In this document: positions 9,262-17,750 of the stretch, piece by piece
How positions within the stretch are numbered: position 1 is the first letter of the stretch
How the letters are laid out: the number at the start of each line of letters is the position of its first letter
NCBI RefSeq assembly: GCF_050337045.1
Contig: NZ_JAKJSO010000010.1
Coordinates: forward strand, 124,001-188,000
Length of the DNA stretch: 64,000 nucleotides
Source of the DNA: Photobacterium kagoshimensis
GTDB taxonomy: Bacteria; Pseudomonadota; Gammaproteobacteria; Enterobacterales; Vibrionaceae
Direction: 5' to 3'
The notes under the pieces: model-generated
What the model saw: the letters and a program-made list of their open reading frames with translations, nothing else
The model's database searches: none
Told to the model about the DNA's origin: nothing
Program-made: the position numbers and the translations under genes

Positions 9262-11118
9262 TTAACGCTTCGATTGGATCAAAGCACTGGCGTTAAGCAT
9301 GGCATCTTTAGTACTCACATCAATAATGGCGATATTCTTAAATCGTTCAGGCTCTTTTATCGCCACATCATGGGCAAAGATCACCAGCTTCGCGCGTGAG
9401 ATGTCTTTGTCAGTGATCCGATTGTTAACCCCATTTGCGCCTTGCGTTTCAACTTTGATTTTAACCCCCATGGAGTAAGCCGCTTTTTCTAATGATTTGG
9501 CCGCTAAAAAAGTATGTGCAACACCCGATGGACAAGCTGTCACCGCGAGAATATCCGCCTCGCCTTCACCTTCAACAGAGGTATAGTTATTAACTAGAGA
9601 ATCATGATTGTCGTCTTCGACCACATTTTTTTTCAACGCAATAACAATAAATGCTGTGGTTAATGCCCCCACTAACGTACCTACAATATAACCAAACTTA
9701 CCATCGACAACAGGCAATACAATCCAACCACCCCACGGGGCATGATTAAGAACATGAAACATAAAACCCGTGATATTACCCACAATGCCACCCGCGACAA
9801 TCGCAGGTAGAACACGCGCAGGATCGGCGGCGGCAAAAGGGATTGCCCCTTCGCTGATCCCTATCATTCCCATGATGCCTGCCGCTTTACCCGCTTCACG
9901 TTCGTCACGCTTAAATTTTTTCGGCGACAAAAAGGTCGCAAGTGCTAACCCCAAAGGTGGTGTACAAATGGCGATACCGACACCGCCCATGAGCCAAGGT
10001 TGTGTGTTTACCTGAGTTTGCGCAAATAAGGTCGCGACTTTGTTGATAGGCCCCCCCATATCAAAGGCTGTCATACCGCCTAAAATAGTACCAAGTAAGA
10101 TCTTACCCGACCCCGCCATGCCAGTAAGCCATGTATTTAGCGTAATCATCGCACCTGCTATTGGTGCCCCGATCATCCACATCACAGCACCGCAAGTGGC
10201 GAAAGTACCTACCAAAGGATAAATGAATATACTGCCCAGTGAGCTCATACTATCTGGCAAAGTTATCTTCTTGAGCTGACGTACGACAAAGCCAGCAAAG
10301 AAACCAACAACGATTGCGCCTAAAAAACCTGTATCGTACTGATTCACGGCCACCCAAGAACCAATCATGCCTGGCGCTAAACCGGGTTTATCCGCAATAG
10401 AGTACGCAATGTAACCACCAAGCACGGCAGTAAATAACGTCAGGCCCGCAATACCCATCTGCGCAATGTCGGCTAAGATCCCACTTTCAGGCACACCACC
10501 ATGTCCCGATATCATCACTGACAGTGATAGCAATACCCCGCCAGCGACAATAAAAGGAATCATATGAGAGGTGCCAAACAACAAGTGTTCTTTTATATGT
10601 GCGAGACGCTGTTTGAAAGGACTTAATGGTTCAGAAGTAACTCGCGGAGGTTGGAGCAGCGGGATGGGTTCGACATCCGTTAAGAGTTCGCGAGCAGCGT
10701 CAATTGACTCAACGGCTTTGAGCTTGGCAATGAAGCTATCTTCAATCAACTTACTAGAAAGTTGCGCTAATACTTCAATATGGTGATGGTCATTACCTTC
10801 GGGGGAAGCTAGCATGAAAAAGACATCTGACAATTCACCGTCTTCTGCACCGTAATCAATACCACTACGGCTAATACCAACGGCAACCGCTGGCTTTGCC
10901 ACCGCATCACTCTTTGCGTGAGGAATAGCGATACCTTCATCAAAACCGGTATTGCCTATCTCTTCCCGCTTCCATACGTCAGCCAAAAATTGATCTTTAT
11001 CGGCAAGCTTACCTGCTGAATCAAGTAGATTAACCAGCTCTTGCAGCACACCCTCTTTGGTTTGCGCCTTAAGTTCTAAGCAAATAATCTCTGGTTCAAT
11101 CAGGTCTGTAATGTCCAT
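9262..11118 (-). CDS. PTS fructose-family permease, domain order EIIA-EIIC-EIIB
   Basis: A 618-residue phosphotransferase permease that imports and phosphorylates a hexose or related sugar. EIIA (1-150) carries phospho-His67 in AIPHAKS. EIIC (about 165-495) carries GTSHMIPFIVAGG, the GGMTAFDMGGPINKVA loop and GISEGAIPFA. EIIB (about 515-615) carries phospho-Cys529 in VTACPSGVAHTF. The order A-C-B differs from the commoner A-B-C. It matches V. cholerae VC1822 in gene position as I remember that locus. It is divergent from the EIIB gene at 11386. Its EIIC is very like that of the gene at 17751, indicating duplication. Confidence 0.93.
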   Translation of the reverse strand: MDITDLIEPEIICLELKAQTKEGVLQELVNLLDSAGKLADKDQFLADVWKREEIGNTGFDEGIAIPHAKSDAVAKPAVAVGISRSGIDYGAEDGELSDVFFMLASPEGNDHHHIEVLAQLSSKLIEDSFIAKLKAVESIDAARELLTDVEPIPLLQPPRVTSEPLSPFKQRLAHIKEHLLFGTSHMIPFIVAGGVLLSLSVMISGHGGVPESGILADIAQMGIAGLTLFTAVLGGYIAYSIADKPGLAPGMIGSWVAVNQYDTGFLGAIVVGFFAGFVVRQLKKITLPDSMSSLGSIFIYPLVGTFATCGAVMWMIGAPIAGAMITLNTWLTGMAGSGKILLGTILGGMTAFDMGGPINKVATLFAQTQVNTQPWLMGGVGIAICTPPLGLALATFLSPKKFKRDEREAGKAAGIMGMIGISEGAIPFAAADPARVLPAIVAGGIVGNITGFMFHVLNHAPWGGWIVLPVVDGKFGYIVGTLVGALTTAFIVIALKKNVVEDDNHDSLVNNYTSVEGEGEADILAVTACPSGVAHTFLAAKSLEKAAYSMGVKIKVETQGANGVNNRITDKDISRAKLVIFAHDVAIKEPERFKNIAIIDVSTKDAMLNASALIQSKR

Positions 11119-11385
11119 TGTTATCCCTAAACTACCCTTATATGCTCAGTCAAAATAATGGTTACCTTAGCCTGTCTTCACGCTTTGTTGCACGTCCAAG
11201 CTGAGTTCTGCTCGGCTTAGGTTAGCGATCCGCCCCTGTGGGTTATATAGGACTAAAGAAGCATTAACTGGATAAATGTAACATGGTATTCAAATTGTGA
11301 TGCACGTCTTTCATTTAATCGTTTCAAAATAATGTATTCCGCATTTGCTATGCTAATATCCGCAAAAATGGACGTGAGAACACTT
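11119..11385. promoter_or_regulatory. Divergent promoter region of two PTS units
   Basis: Separates the minus-strand A-C-B permease from the plus-strand EIIB gene. It contains two nested inverted repeats: AAGCTGAG / CTCGGCTT (11198-11218, one wobble pair) and, around it, ACCTTAGCC / GGCTTAGGT (from about 11165 to 11222, one mismatch). They could be an operator or form a cruciform RNA leader. A TGTGA half-site near 11296 is a weak CRP candidate only. Confidence 0.4.
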
Positions 11386-11688
11386 ATGAAAATTGTTGCT
11401 GTCACAGCCTGCCCAACAGGTATTGCGCATACTTATATGGCAGCAGATGCACTCATGAAGGCTGCACCTAAATACAATGTTCACATCAAAGTTGAGACGC
11501 AAGGCGCAATGGGGATTGAAAATCAGCTAACTCCACATGATATCGCTCAAGCAGATAAGGTATTGATTGTGTCTGACATCGAAGTCGAACATGCGGCGCG
11601 TTTCGAGGCGATGAATACCGTTCGTATTCCTATTGAAGATGTCCTGCTCAACGTAGATAAAGTCTTCCTCGTTCACTGCCGTGACTAA
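11386..11688 (+). CDS. PTS fructose-family EIIB component
   Basis: A 100-residue free-standing EIIB domain. It begins MKIVAVTACPTGIAHTYMA with the phospho-Cys at residue 9, then the family pattern IKVETQGAMG. It would accept phosphate from an EIIA and pass it to a sugar on an EIIC. No EIIC is fused, so it must partner one encoded nearby, or it is regulatory. I start it at 11386 because this gives the normal EIIB N-terminus; ATGs at 11332 and 11368 only add unrelated residues. The HPr-like/EIIA gene begins 16 bp downstream, so the two are probably cotranscribed. The V. cholerae counterpart by position would be VC1823. Confidence 0.88.
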   Translation: MKIVAVTACPTGIAHTYMAADALMKAAPKYNVHIKVETQGAMGIENQLTPHDIAQADKVLIVSDIEVEHAARFEAMNTVRIPIEDVLLNVDKVFLVHCRD

Positions 11689-11704
11689 CCACTCGATATA
11701 GCTA

Positions 11705-12481
11705 ATGAACGAATACCAAATTACTTTTTTTGTCGATGATGCCAACGCCAGTGCTCATGTTGCTAAGCCGCTGCGTCACCTGTCGAAAAAGTTTAAAAGT
11801 ACCCTTCGCATTATCAACATTACTCGTAACCGCACAGCTACGTTATCTCAATCTGTGGCGATGCTACAAGCAGGCTTAGTCAGTGGTGATCTCTGCCAGA
11901 TCACCGCTGTTGGTATCGATGCAGAACTCGCCTGCTTTGTGATTAAAGACATTATTACAGAGCACTTTACGCTAATAGGCGCGCACATTAACTATGAATT
12001 TTCGAGCCAATTAACTGCTCGATTACCACAAATTTGCCCTCCCAGCGAAATTCAATGGCACTATGCCAAAGCGCACACCAAGTTAACTAAATTTGAATGC
12101 TTAAAGGGGTTAGCACACCTCATTTATCCTAAAGATCCCGACGAACTGATTCTGGCTTTTATCAAACGAGAAGAACGCTCATCGACATGTGTAGCACCAG
12201 GAATTGGGCTGCCCCACGTCATGTTTGCCGATATTGATCATATTTCTGTTGCAGTGATATCCAGCGACACCCCGATTAACTGGGAATCAAAAATGGGTGA
12301 CGTGCAACTTGCTATAGCACTGGTGATGCCACAAAAGCCAACACGTGAACAGATTGTCTCTGCGACCAACCTGACGCGTAACTTGTTGTGTGATCAGCTG
12401 CCTGAGCGTTTGCTACAGACAAAAAGCTGTATAGATCTGCAAGCCTTGCTAATGTACTCCATGTCGCGCCTACTACCTTAA
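11705..12481 (+). CDS. Degenerate HPr-like domain fused to EIIA
   Basis: A 258-residue protein. Residues 1-88 align with HPr along its length (the AQ-L-AGL--GD---I-A-G-D motif is recognisable), but the HPr active-site motif H-x-R-P is replaced by AHVAKP: the conserved Arg is absent and the spacing is shifted. Residues 110-258 form an EIIA domain with its phospho-His171 in GIGLPHVMF intact. It probably acts as an EIIA whose HPr-like part docks or senses rather than carries phosphate. It follows the EIIB gene by 16 bp with no clear ribosome binding site, suggesting translational coupling. Its stop overlaps the converging AraC gene by 4 bp. The V. cholerae counterpart by position is VC1824, annotated as an EIIA. 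Confidence 0.82.
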   Translation: MNEYQITFFVDDANASAHVAKPLRHLSKKFKSTLRIINITRNRTATLSQSVAMLQAGLVSGDLCQITAVGIDAELACFVIKDIITEHFTLIGAHINYEFSSQLTARLPQICPPSEIQWHYAKAHTKLTKFECLKGLAHLIYPKDPDELILAFIKREERSSTCVAPGIGLPHVMFADIDHISVAVISSDTPINWESKMGDVQLAIALVMPQKPTREQIVSATNLTRNLLCDQLPERLLQTKSCIDLQALLMYSMSRLLP

Positions 12482-13338
12482 ATCGAACCACGGTAGTCTG
12501 TTGGCGTACGTCCCGTCTTATTTTTAAATACTCGACAAAAGTAGTTTACATCTTTAAAACCGCAGCGTAGTGACACTTCATTGAGCTTGAAATTGTACTT
12601 TTTAAGCATGAACTTAGCGCGATCAATCCGTACCCAAGTAATATAGTCCGCCAAGGTCATATGTCCTTGCTGACGAAACAAACGAGATAAGTGATTAGCC
12701 GAAATACTAAAGCGCGTGGCGATACTGTCGCGAGTAATAGGCCGGTGGAAATTTTCCTGAATATAGATACAAATGCCCTGATACAGGTCTTGTACCCGAC
12801 TGTGCGATTTCTCGACAGGGGCATCAAGCATGGTTTTACTGTATTGCAGTAAGGCTTGTAATAAGAGCTCATCCATTGGCTTTTTATTACTTTCGCGCGC
12901 CAATGAACTCAGTGCTTCAAGAATATTGTCAATAGCAAAGCCCGAGCGTGTTTGGATACTGTGCTTTTGAATATCATAAAAGCTGGCTTCACCTTTTCGT
13001 TTACTCACCAAACTCAATCCTAACTGGCGACGACCAAACAACATACTCAGCACTGAGCAATTGGTATCCCAGTCAGGTTTATTCCAACAGTTGGGCGGCA
13101 CAAAAATCGCATCACCCGTTTTGGCCGTGATTGTAGTGATCGTGCGCTCATGGCTTTCCAATTCATTAATATACTCACCGTCCAACACTAGCTCTAACCG
13201 TGGAAAGTTAACCTGATAACTAAACTGTGGCGGCGTGTGGAAATCACCTGCAAACCAGATATTGTGAAACGGCTCTCGTTCGTTAAGCACCGAAGAAATC
13301 AAATCATGAAATACCATTTTCAAACTCTCAAAACGCAT
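12478..13338 (-). CDS. AraC-family transcriptional regulator of the PTS/mannose locus
   Basis: A 286-residue regulator. The N-terminal cupin-like part (about 1-150) would bind an inducer. The C-terminal part (about 185-286) holds two helix-turn-helix motifs, ending with the AraC signature (VSLRCGFKDVNYFCRVFKNKTGRTPTDYR region). It is transcribed away from the A-B-C permease gene at 13686 across a 347-bp gap, so it very likely controls that promoter, as expected for VC1825 in V. cholerae. No ribosome binding site precedes the first ATG. An in-frame ATG at 13317, with GAGAG upstream, is a credible alternative start 7 codons later. Confidence 0.88.
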   Translation of the reverse strand: MRFESLKMVFHDLISSVLNEREPFHNIWFAGDFHTPPQFSYQVNFPRLELVLDGEYINELESHERTITTITAKTGDAIFVPPNCWNKPDWDTNCSVLSMLFGRRQLGLSLVSKRKGEASFYDIQKHSIQTRSGFAIDNILEALSSLARESNKKPMDELLLQALLQYSKTMLDAPVEKSHSRVQDLYQGICIYIQENFHRPITRDSIATRFSISANHLSRLFRQQGHMTLADYITWVRIDRAKFMLKKYNFKLNEVSLRCGFKDVNYFCRVFKNKTGRTPTDYRGSI

Positions 13339-13385
13339 TTGTAATGCTATGCGGTATAGATATACCTCTTGTCTTTATTATTAGC

Positions 13386-13403
13386 TATTGAGCAAAATCA
13401 CAA
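13386..13403. promoter_or_regulatory. CRP-like binding site
   Basis: TATTGA-gcaaaa-TCACAA fits the TGA-N6-TCA core of a CRP site with a perfect right half and a degenerate left half. A second copy of the right half with a similar centre (CGA-tcaaaa-TCACA) lies at 13558-13571. Both are in the divergent region between the AraC gene and the mannose-type permease, consistent with catabolite control. Confidence 0.45.
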
Positions 13404-13648
13404 TTTTTATTCAAGGTTACAAAAATCCAGCTAAAGACGTAAATATCTAGTAAGTACGTCGCTGAAAAAACTGGCTCAACATGTCACAAAACCTTGCTAC
13501 CACTGGTATAGAGCAGTTCAAGCCCTCTTAGTTTTCTTGAAAAAACCGCACGGTTAACGATCAAAATCACACTCTTATTTGGTGGCTACAATCCTCTAGT
13601 AAATGTGTTTTTTCTGCACTACAGACTCCTACCACTAACTTTCAAAAT

Positions 13649-13680
13649 ACCCCTAGCACAACAATAAAAGTATTAGGGGT
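13649..13680 (+). promoter_or_regulatory. Hairpin sequestering the ribosome binding site of the A-B-C permease
   Basis: Perfect 7-bp stem ACCCCTA / TAGGGGT with an 18-nt loop. The right arm contains the only ribosome binding site (AGGGG, 6-7 nt before the ATG at 13686). In the folded form initiation would be blocked. The loop, rich in A and C, could bind a small RNA or Hfq. Confidence 0.5.
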
Positions 13681-13685
13681 TAAAC

Positions 13686-15599
13686 ATGATCACCAATTTA
13701 ATCAACCAAGAATTGATTACGCTGGATCTTCAAGCCACTTCAAAAGAAGCGGTATTTAAAGAGCTCATTGACGTTCTTTTTTCACAAGGTCGCATTTCCG
13801 ACAAAGCGCAATTTTTAGCTGATATTAAAGCGCGTGAAGCACAAGGTAATACCGGTTTTGAAGAAGGTGTCGCCCTTCCCCATGCCAAGAGTTCCGCCGT
13901 TATTGCACCTGCCGTGGTTATTGGGGTGAGCAAAACAGGGATTGAATACGGCGCAGAAGATGGGCTGCCATCAAAACTGTTTTTTATGATTGCTTCACCT
14001 GATGGCGGTGATAATCATCACATTGAAGTGCTGGCTGAATTGTCGTCAAAACTGATTGAAGACGGTTTTATCGACCGCTTCATCAATGCCACTTCTAACA
14101 AAGAGGCTTTACAACTACTACTAGAAAAACCACAGCCTGTCGAAACCCCAACCTCAATTCAAAAACAAGGCTTTGTGATTGGGGTAACAGGTTGCCCTGC
14201 TGGTGTTGCTCATACCTACCTAGCAGCAGAAGCCTTAGAAAAAGGGGCCAAGGTTTTAGGTTACGACATCAAAGTTGAAACCAACGGCTCAATCGGGGTT
14301 AAGAACAGCCCAACATCAGAAGAGATTGAACGTGCCGATGCCATTATTGTAGCTTGTGACAAACAAGTCGATTTAACCCGATTTGCAGGCAAACGCTTAA
14401 TCCAAACCAATGTAAAAGCCCCGATACGTGATGCTCAAGGTTTAATTACCCAAGCACTTACCGCACCTGCTTATGAAGCCGAATCGACAACATCTGCTTC
14501 CGATAAAACCTCAATCTCCAGTAAAGCCTCTGAAGCACGTTCCGATCTTTACCGCTACTTAATGAACGGTGTCTCGCACATGATCCCATTTGTTGTAACG
14601 GGTGGTTTGTTGATCGCACTGGCGTTAGCCATTGGCGGCGAGCCATCAGAAGCTGGCATGGCGATTCCAGCTGGCAGTATGTGGAATCAGATCTTAGATG
14701 TCGGTGTCGTGGCATTCACTCTAATGATCCCAATCCTTGCAGGTTACATCGCCTATGCGATTGCGGATCGCCCTGCGCTTGCTCCAGGTTTGATTGGTGG
14801 CTGGATTGCTAACAATGGTTCTTTCTACGGTGCTGAGGCGGGCACAGGCTTTATCGGCGCTATCGTCGCGGGTCTGTTAGTCGGCTACTTCGTGAAGTTT
14901 ATTGTTTCCATTAACTACCACAAGTTTATCCAACCCCTTGTTCCTATCATGATTGCGCCGATTACAGGCTCACTCTTCATTGCAGGTTTGTTCATCTTTG
15001 TTATTGGCGCCCCTATCGCGGATTTAATGACAGGTCTTACTGCGCTACTCACAAGCATGAGTACAGGCAACGTAGTGTTACTTGGCATTGTACTTGGTGG
15101 TATGGCTGGCTTTGATATGGGTGGTCCATTCAACAAAGTCGCCTTCTTGTTCTCTGTGGGCATGATTGCCAGCGGCCAAACCCAATTCATGGGCGCAATG
15201 GCATGTGCCATTCCTGTTGCACCGCTTGGTATGGCGCTAGCTACAGCGCTAGGCCGTAAGTTCGAACTGTTTGAATCATCAGAAATTGAAGCAGGTAAAG
15301 CGGCGGGCGCCATGGGCTTAGTGGGTATTTCTGAAGGTGCGATTCCATTCGCAGCACAAGACCCTCTTTCAGTTATTCCCGCGAACGTCCTTGGTTCTAT
15401 GACTGCTGCTGTAATGGCGTTCTCATTCGGCATCACTAATAGCGTGGCACACGGTGGACCTGTCGTTGCCTTGCTTGGTGCGATGAACCATCCACTGCTG
15501 GCCCTGATTTGTATGGCTGCTGGCGCAATCGTAACAGCACTGACTTGTGTCGCATTGAAAAAAATGCGCAAAGCAAAGCTCATCGCAGTTACCGCCTAG
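13686..15599 (+). CDS. PTS fructose/mannose-family permease, domain order EIIA-EIIB-EIIC
   Basis: A 637-residue permease. EIIA (1-150) has phospho-His66 in ALPHAKS, EIIB (about 160-255) has phospho-Cys170 in VTGCPAGVAHTY, and EIIC (about 275-625) has VSHMIPFVVTGG, GGMAGFDMGGPFNKVA and GISEGAIPFAAQDP. The phosphomannose isomerase gene follows on the same strand after 86 bp, which points to mannose as a substrate; the counterpart VC1826 in V. cholerae is reported as a mannose transporter (from memory). Sites upstream suggest control by CRP, by the divergent AraC protein and by an RNA hairpin. A 222-codon frame on the opposite strand is a shadow. Confidence 0.94.
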   Translation: MITNLINQELITLDLQATSKEAVFKELIDVLFSQGRISDKAQFLADIKAREAQGNTGFEEGVALPHAKSSAVIAPAVVIGVSKTGIEYGAEDGLPSKLFFMIASPDGGDNHHIEVLAELSSKLIEDGFIDRFINATSNKEALQLLLEKPQPVETPTSIQKQGFVIGVTGCPAGVAHTYLAAEALEKGAKVLGYDIKVETNGSIGVKNSPTSEEIERADAIIVACDKQVDLTRFAGKRLIQTNVKAPIRDAQGLITQALTAPAYEAESTTSASDKTSISSKASEARSDLYRYLMNGVSHMIPFVVTGGLLIALALAIGGEPSEAGMAIPAGSMWNQILDVGVVAFTLMIPILAGYIAYAIADRPALAPGLIGGWIANNGSFYGAEAGTGFIGAIVAGLLVGYFVKFIVSINYHKFIQPLVPIMIAPITGSLFIAGLFIFVIGAPIADLMTGLTALLTSMSTGNVVLLGIVLGGMAGFDMGGPFNKVAFLFSVGMIASGQTQFMGAMACAIPVAPLGMALATALGRKFELFESSEIEAGKAAGAMGLVGISEGAIPFAAQDPLSVIPANVLGSMTAAVMAFSFGITNSVAHGGPVVALLGAMNHPLLALICMAAGAIVTALTCVALKKMRKAKLIAVTA

Positions 15600-15624
15600 A
15601 ACCTTACTCCAAGTAACTCATCAA

Positions 15625-15650
15625 TGGCTTGAGCTGATGTGCTCAAGCCA
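15625..15650 (+). other. Intercistronic hairpin between permease and manA
   Basis: Perfect 10-bp stem TGGCTTGAGC / GCTCAAGCCA around a 6-nt loop, just before manA. No run of U follows, so it may stabilise upstream mRNA or lower read-through into manA rather than terminate fully. Confidence 0.55.
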
Positions 15651-15685
15651 ATTTCATATTTCTCTGAATTTTCATGGTGATTCTG

Positions 15686-17020
15686 ATGTCTGATCTTCTC
15701 GCCACTGCGGCTGCTTCCACACAAGCTATAAACCCAGCAACAATGACACCTGCAACAGCGCAACTTGCCCAACAACAGCAAATGATGATGCAACTCGCGC
15801 TCATTCCTACACTAATGCGTAAATTCTACCCAATGACGAATGTGATTCAACACTACGCATGGGGCAGTACATCATCCATTAATCAGCTTTTTGATATAAA
15901 AAACCCAAGCGCAGAACCCCAAGCCGAAGTATGGATGGGGGCACACCCTAATGGTTGCTCGACAGTCGGCTATGGTGAGCACGCGACCAAGCTTTCAACG
16001 CTGATCGATTGTAACCACACGTTGTTTTTAAGTGAGCAGGTCGCTAACCGTTTTGGTGAACTGCCCTATCTGTTTAAAATTCTAGCCGCAGAAAAAGCCT
16101 TATCTATCCAAGTACACCCTAACAAAGCACAAGCTGAACGAGGCTTTGCTGTAGAGCAACAACAAGGTATTCCACTGGATGCGGCTAATCGCAATTATAA
16201 AGATCCGAATCATAAACCCGAATTGGTTTACGCCTTAACCCCATATCAAGCAATGAATGGCTTTAGATCAATCGATCAGATAATTGCCAACTTTAATCAG
16301 CTTGCGATCCCCGAGATCAAAGCATGGTTAGATGAATTCAAAGCCAATCTAACCCCTCAAGGGCTCGCGACTTTCTTTGCTGCTTTGCTGTCGATGACAG
16401 GCCAACAAAAAAATCAGGCGCTTGCCAAACTGAGTCACTATGCCAATGAATATGCCAAGAAATATGCCAATCAATCAGATGACCCACTGTTTACTTTGAT
16501 TACAGATCTTGAACATCAGTATCCTGGCGATGTCGGCTTATTTGCACCATTACTACTTAATGTGATTACGCTGCAACCTGGGCAAGCCATGTTCTTAGAT
16601 GCCGAAACCCCTCACGCTTATATTAAAGGGACAGGGCTCGAGATTATGGCGAACTCAGATAACGTATTACGAGCAGGTCTGACGCCTAAATTCATGGATA
16701 TCGACGAGCTGGTCGCCTGTACCCGCTTTGATGAAAAACCCTTTGATAGCTTATTGCTGCAACCCAATAAATCGGATGATATTTGGGACTACCCTATCCC
16801 TGTTGATGATTTCAAGTTTTCCATTATTCAACATTCGCACCAAAGGATAATGTACACACATAGTGCTGAGATTTTACTGCCACTCGACCAAAGTATGACG
16901 CTCACCCACCAAGACGGTGAATCTTGTGTGATTGAAAAAGGCCAATCCGTGTTTATTCCTGCTTATGCACAAAGCTACCAAATTGAATGTGCAGGTCGTA
17001 TCGCCCGCGCTTATAGCTAA
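15686..17020 (+). CDS. manA: Mannose-6-phosphate isomerase, class I
   Basis: Interconverts mannose-6-phosphate and fructose-6-phosphate, so it feeds sugar imported by the upstream permease into glycolysis. The zinc ligands of the family are visible: Gln and His in LSIQVHPNK, Glu in DPNHKPELVYAL, and His in AETPHAYIKG. The active-site Arg is in SDNVLRAGLTPK. The start at 15686 has GGTGA 5 nt upstream. From it the protein is 444 residues, about 50 longer than E. coli ManA. The extra N-terminus is Ala/Gln/Met-rich, and the conserved fold begins at about NVIQHYAWGS. A start at one of the later ATGs (15782-15833) is possible, but none has a good ribosome binding site. Confidence 0.95.
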   Translation: MSDLLATAAASTQAINPATMTPATAQLAQQQQMMMQLALIPTLMRKFYPMTNVIQHYAWGSTSSINQLFDIKNPSAEPQAEVWMGAHPNGCSTVGYGEHATKLSTLIDCNHTLFLSEQVANRFGELPYLFKILAAEKALSIQVHPNKAQAERGFAVEQQQGIPLDAANRNYKDPNHKPELVYALTPYQAMNGFRSIDQIIANFNQLAIPEIKAWLDEFKANLTPQGLATFFAALLSMTGQQKNQALAKLSHYANEYAKKYANQSDDPLFTLITDLEHQYPGDVGLFAPLLLNVITLQPGQAMFLDAETPHAYIKGTGLEIMANSDNVLRAGLTPKFMDIDELVACTRFDEKPFDSLLLQPNKSDDIWDYPIPVDDFKFSIIQHSHQRIMYTHSAEILLPLDQSMTLTHQDGESCVIEKGQSVFIPAYAQSYQIECAGRIARAYS

Positions 17021-17070
17021 ACATGGTTTATAGGTCTAATTACGACTAAAAATAGCCACTCCCTAACAAC

Positions 17071-17094
17071 GCCTCGCTTGTGCGAGGCTTTTTT
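17071..17094 (+). terminator. Rho-independent terminator of the permease-manA unit
   Basis: Stem GCCTCGC / GCGAGGC with a 4-nt loop followed by six T residues. A textbook terminator 50 bp after manA. Confidence 0.92.
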
Positions 17095-17170
17095 ATTGAA
17101 GCGTTTAATTCAAGTCATTACTTAATTAAATGAGTAAGCCGAATTAATGTGATCTAGTCGAAGTAATATT

Positions 17171-17187
17171 AATGACGTTAGTCACAC
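17171..17187. promoter_or_regulatory. CRP-like site upstream of the EIIA / EIICB operon
   Basis: AATGA-cgttag-TCACAC keeps the TGA-N6-TCA core and a full right half. It lies 110 bp before the EIIA start in the 200-bp region between the manA terminator and the next gene, which must contain the operon promoter. A further TGTGATCTAGTCGA half-site lies at about 17149. Confidence 0.4.
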
Positions 17188-17297
17188 TTAAAATAGGGTG
17201 ATACAAAAGTATAGTTGATGGTCTTTTTTTACTATTTCTGATTTTCTTATATTCCATTAATTTAACTGTATTACTTCAACACCTCTCGAGTTCAAAA

Positions 17298-17738
17298 ATG
17301 ATCACCAAACTAACTAACGTTAATCTTATTAAAAAAGAATTATCAGCAAACACTAAAAAAGAAGTATTTGCCGAGCTTGCTCAAATGCTGCTTGATGATA
17401 ACCGGATCAGTAGCAAAGAAAGCTTTTTAGATGACGTTGAAACTCGCGAAGCCGTCAGCGTCACATCAACCGATGGCATTGCTTACCCACACTCAAAAAG
17501 CAAAGCAGTAATCGAGCCTGCAATCGCAGTCGGTGTAAAGGCTGGCGGCATTGATTACGGCGATGAAGACGGTATCAAAGCGAGCGTGTTCTTTATGATT
17601 GCATCACCTGATAACGGTGCTGACCACCATATTTACGTTCTTCAAGAATTATTCGGAAAATTCAGTGAAGAGTTTATTGAAGATATCCATAACGCAAAAG
17701 ATGAACAGCAAATTCTAACTATTTTAATTAATTCATAA
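17298..17738 (+). CDS. PTS fructose-family EIIA component
   Basis: A 146-residue single EIIA domain of the EIIA-Fru/Ntr fold with phospho-His65 in IAYPHSKSKA. The sequence parallels the EIIA halves of the two permeases nearby (same DDG/DEDGI-AS-FFMIASPD stretch), but the usual GNTGF before the active site is replaced by SVTST. It serves the EIIC-EIIB permease that starts 12 bp downstream; together they make a complete transporter split over two polypeptides. The ribosome binding site is weak. The V. cholerae counterpart by position is VC1820. Confidence 0.92.
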   Translation: MITKLTNVNLIKKELSANTKKEVFAELAQMLLDDNRISSKESFLDDVETREAVSVTSTDGIAYPHSKSKAVIEPAIAVGVKAGGIDYGDEDGIKASVFFMIASPDNGADHHIYVLQELFGKFSEEFIEDIHNAKDEQQILTILINS

Positions 17739-17750
17739 GGCGCAATAATC

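Noticed and set aside
14915..15583. 222-codon frame on the minus strand inside the A-B-C permease gene
   Set aside because: It lies fully antisense to a well-conserved EIIC domain, has no family likeness and arises from codon bias of the real gene.
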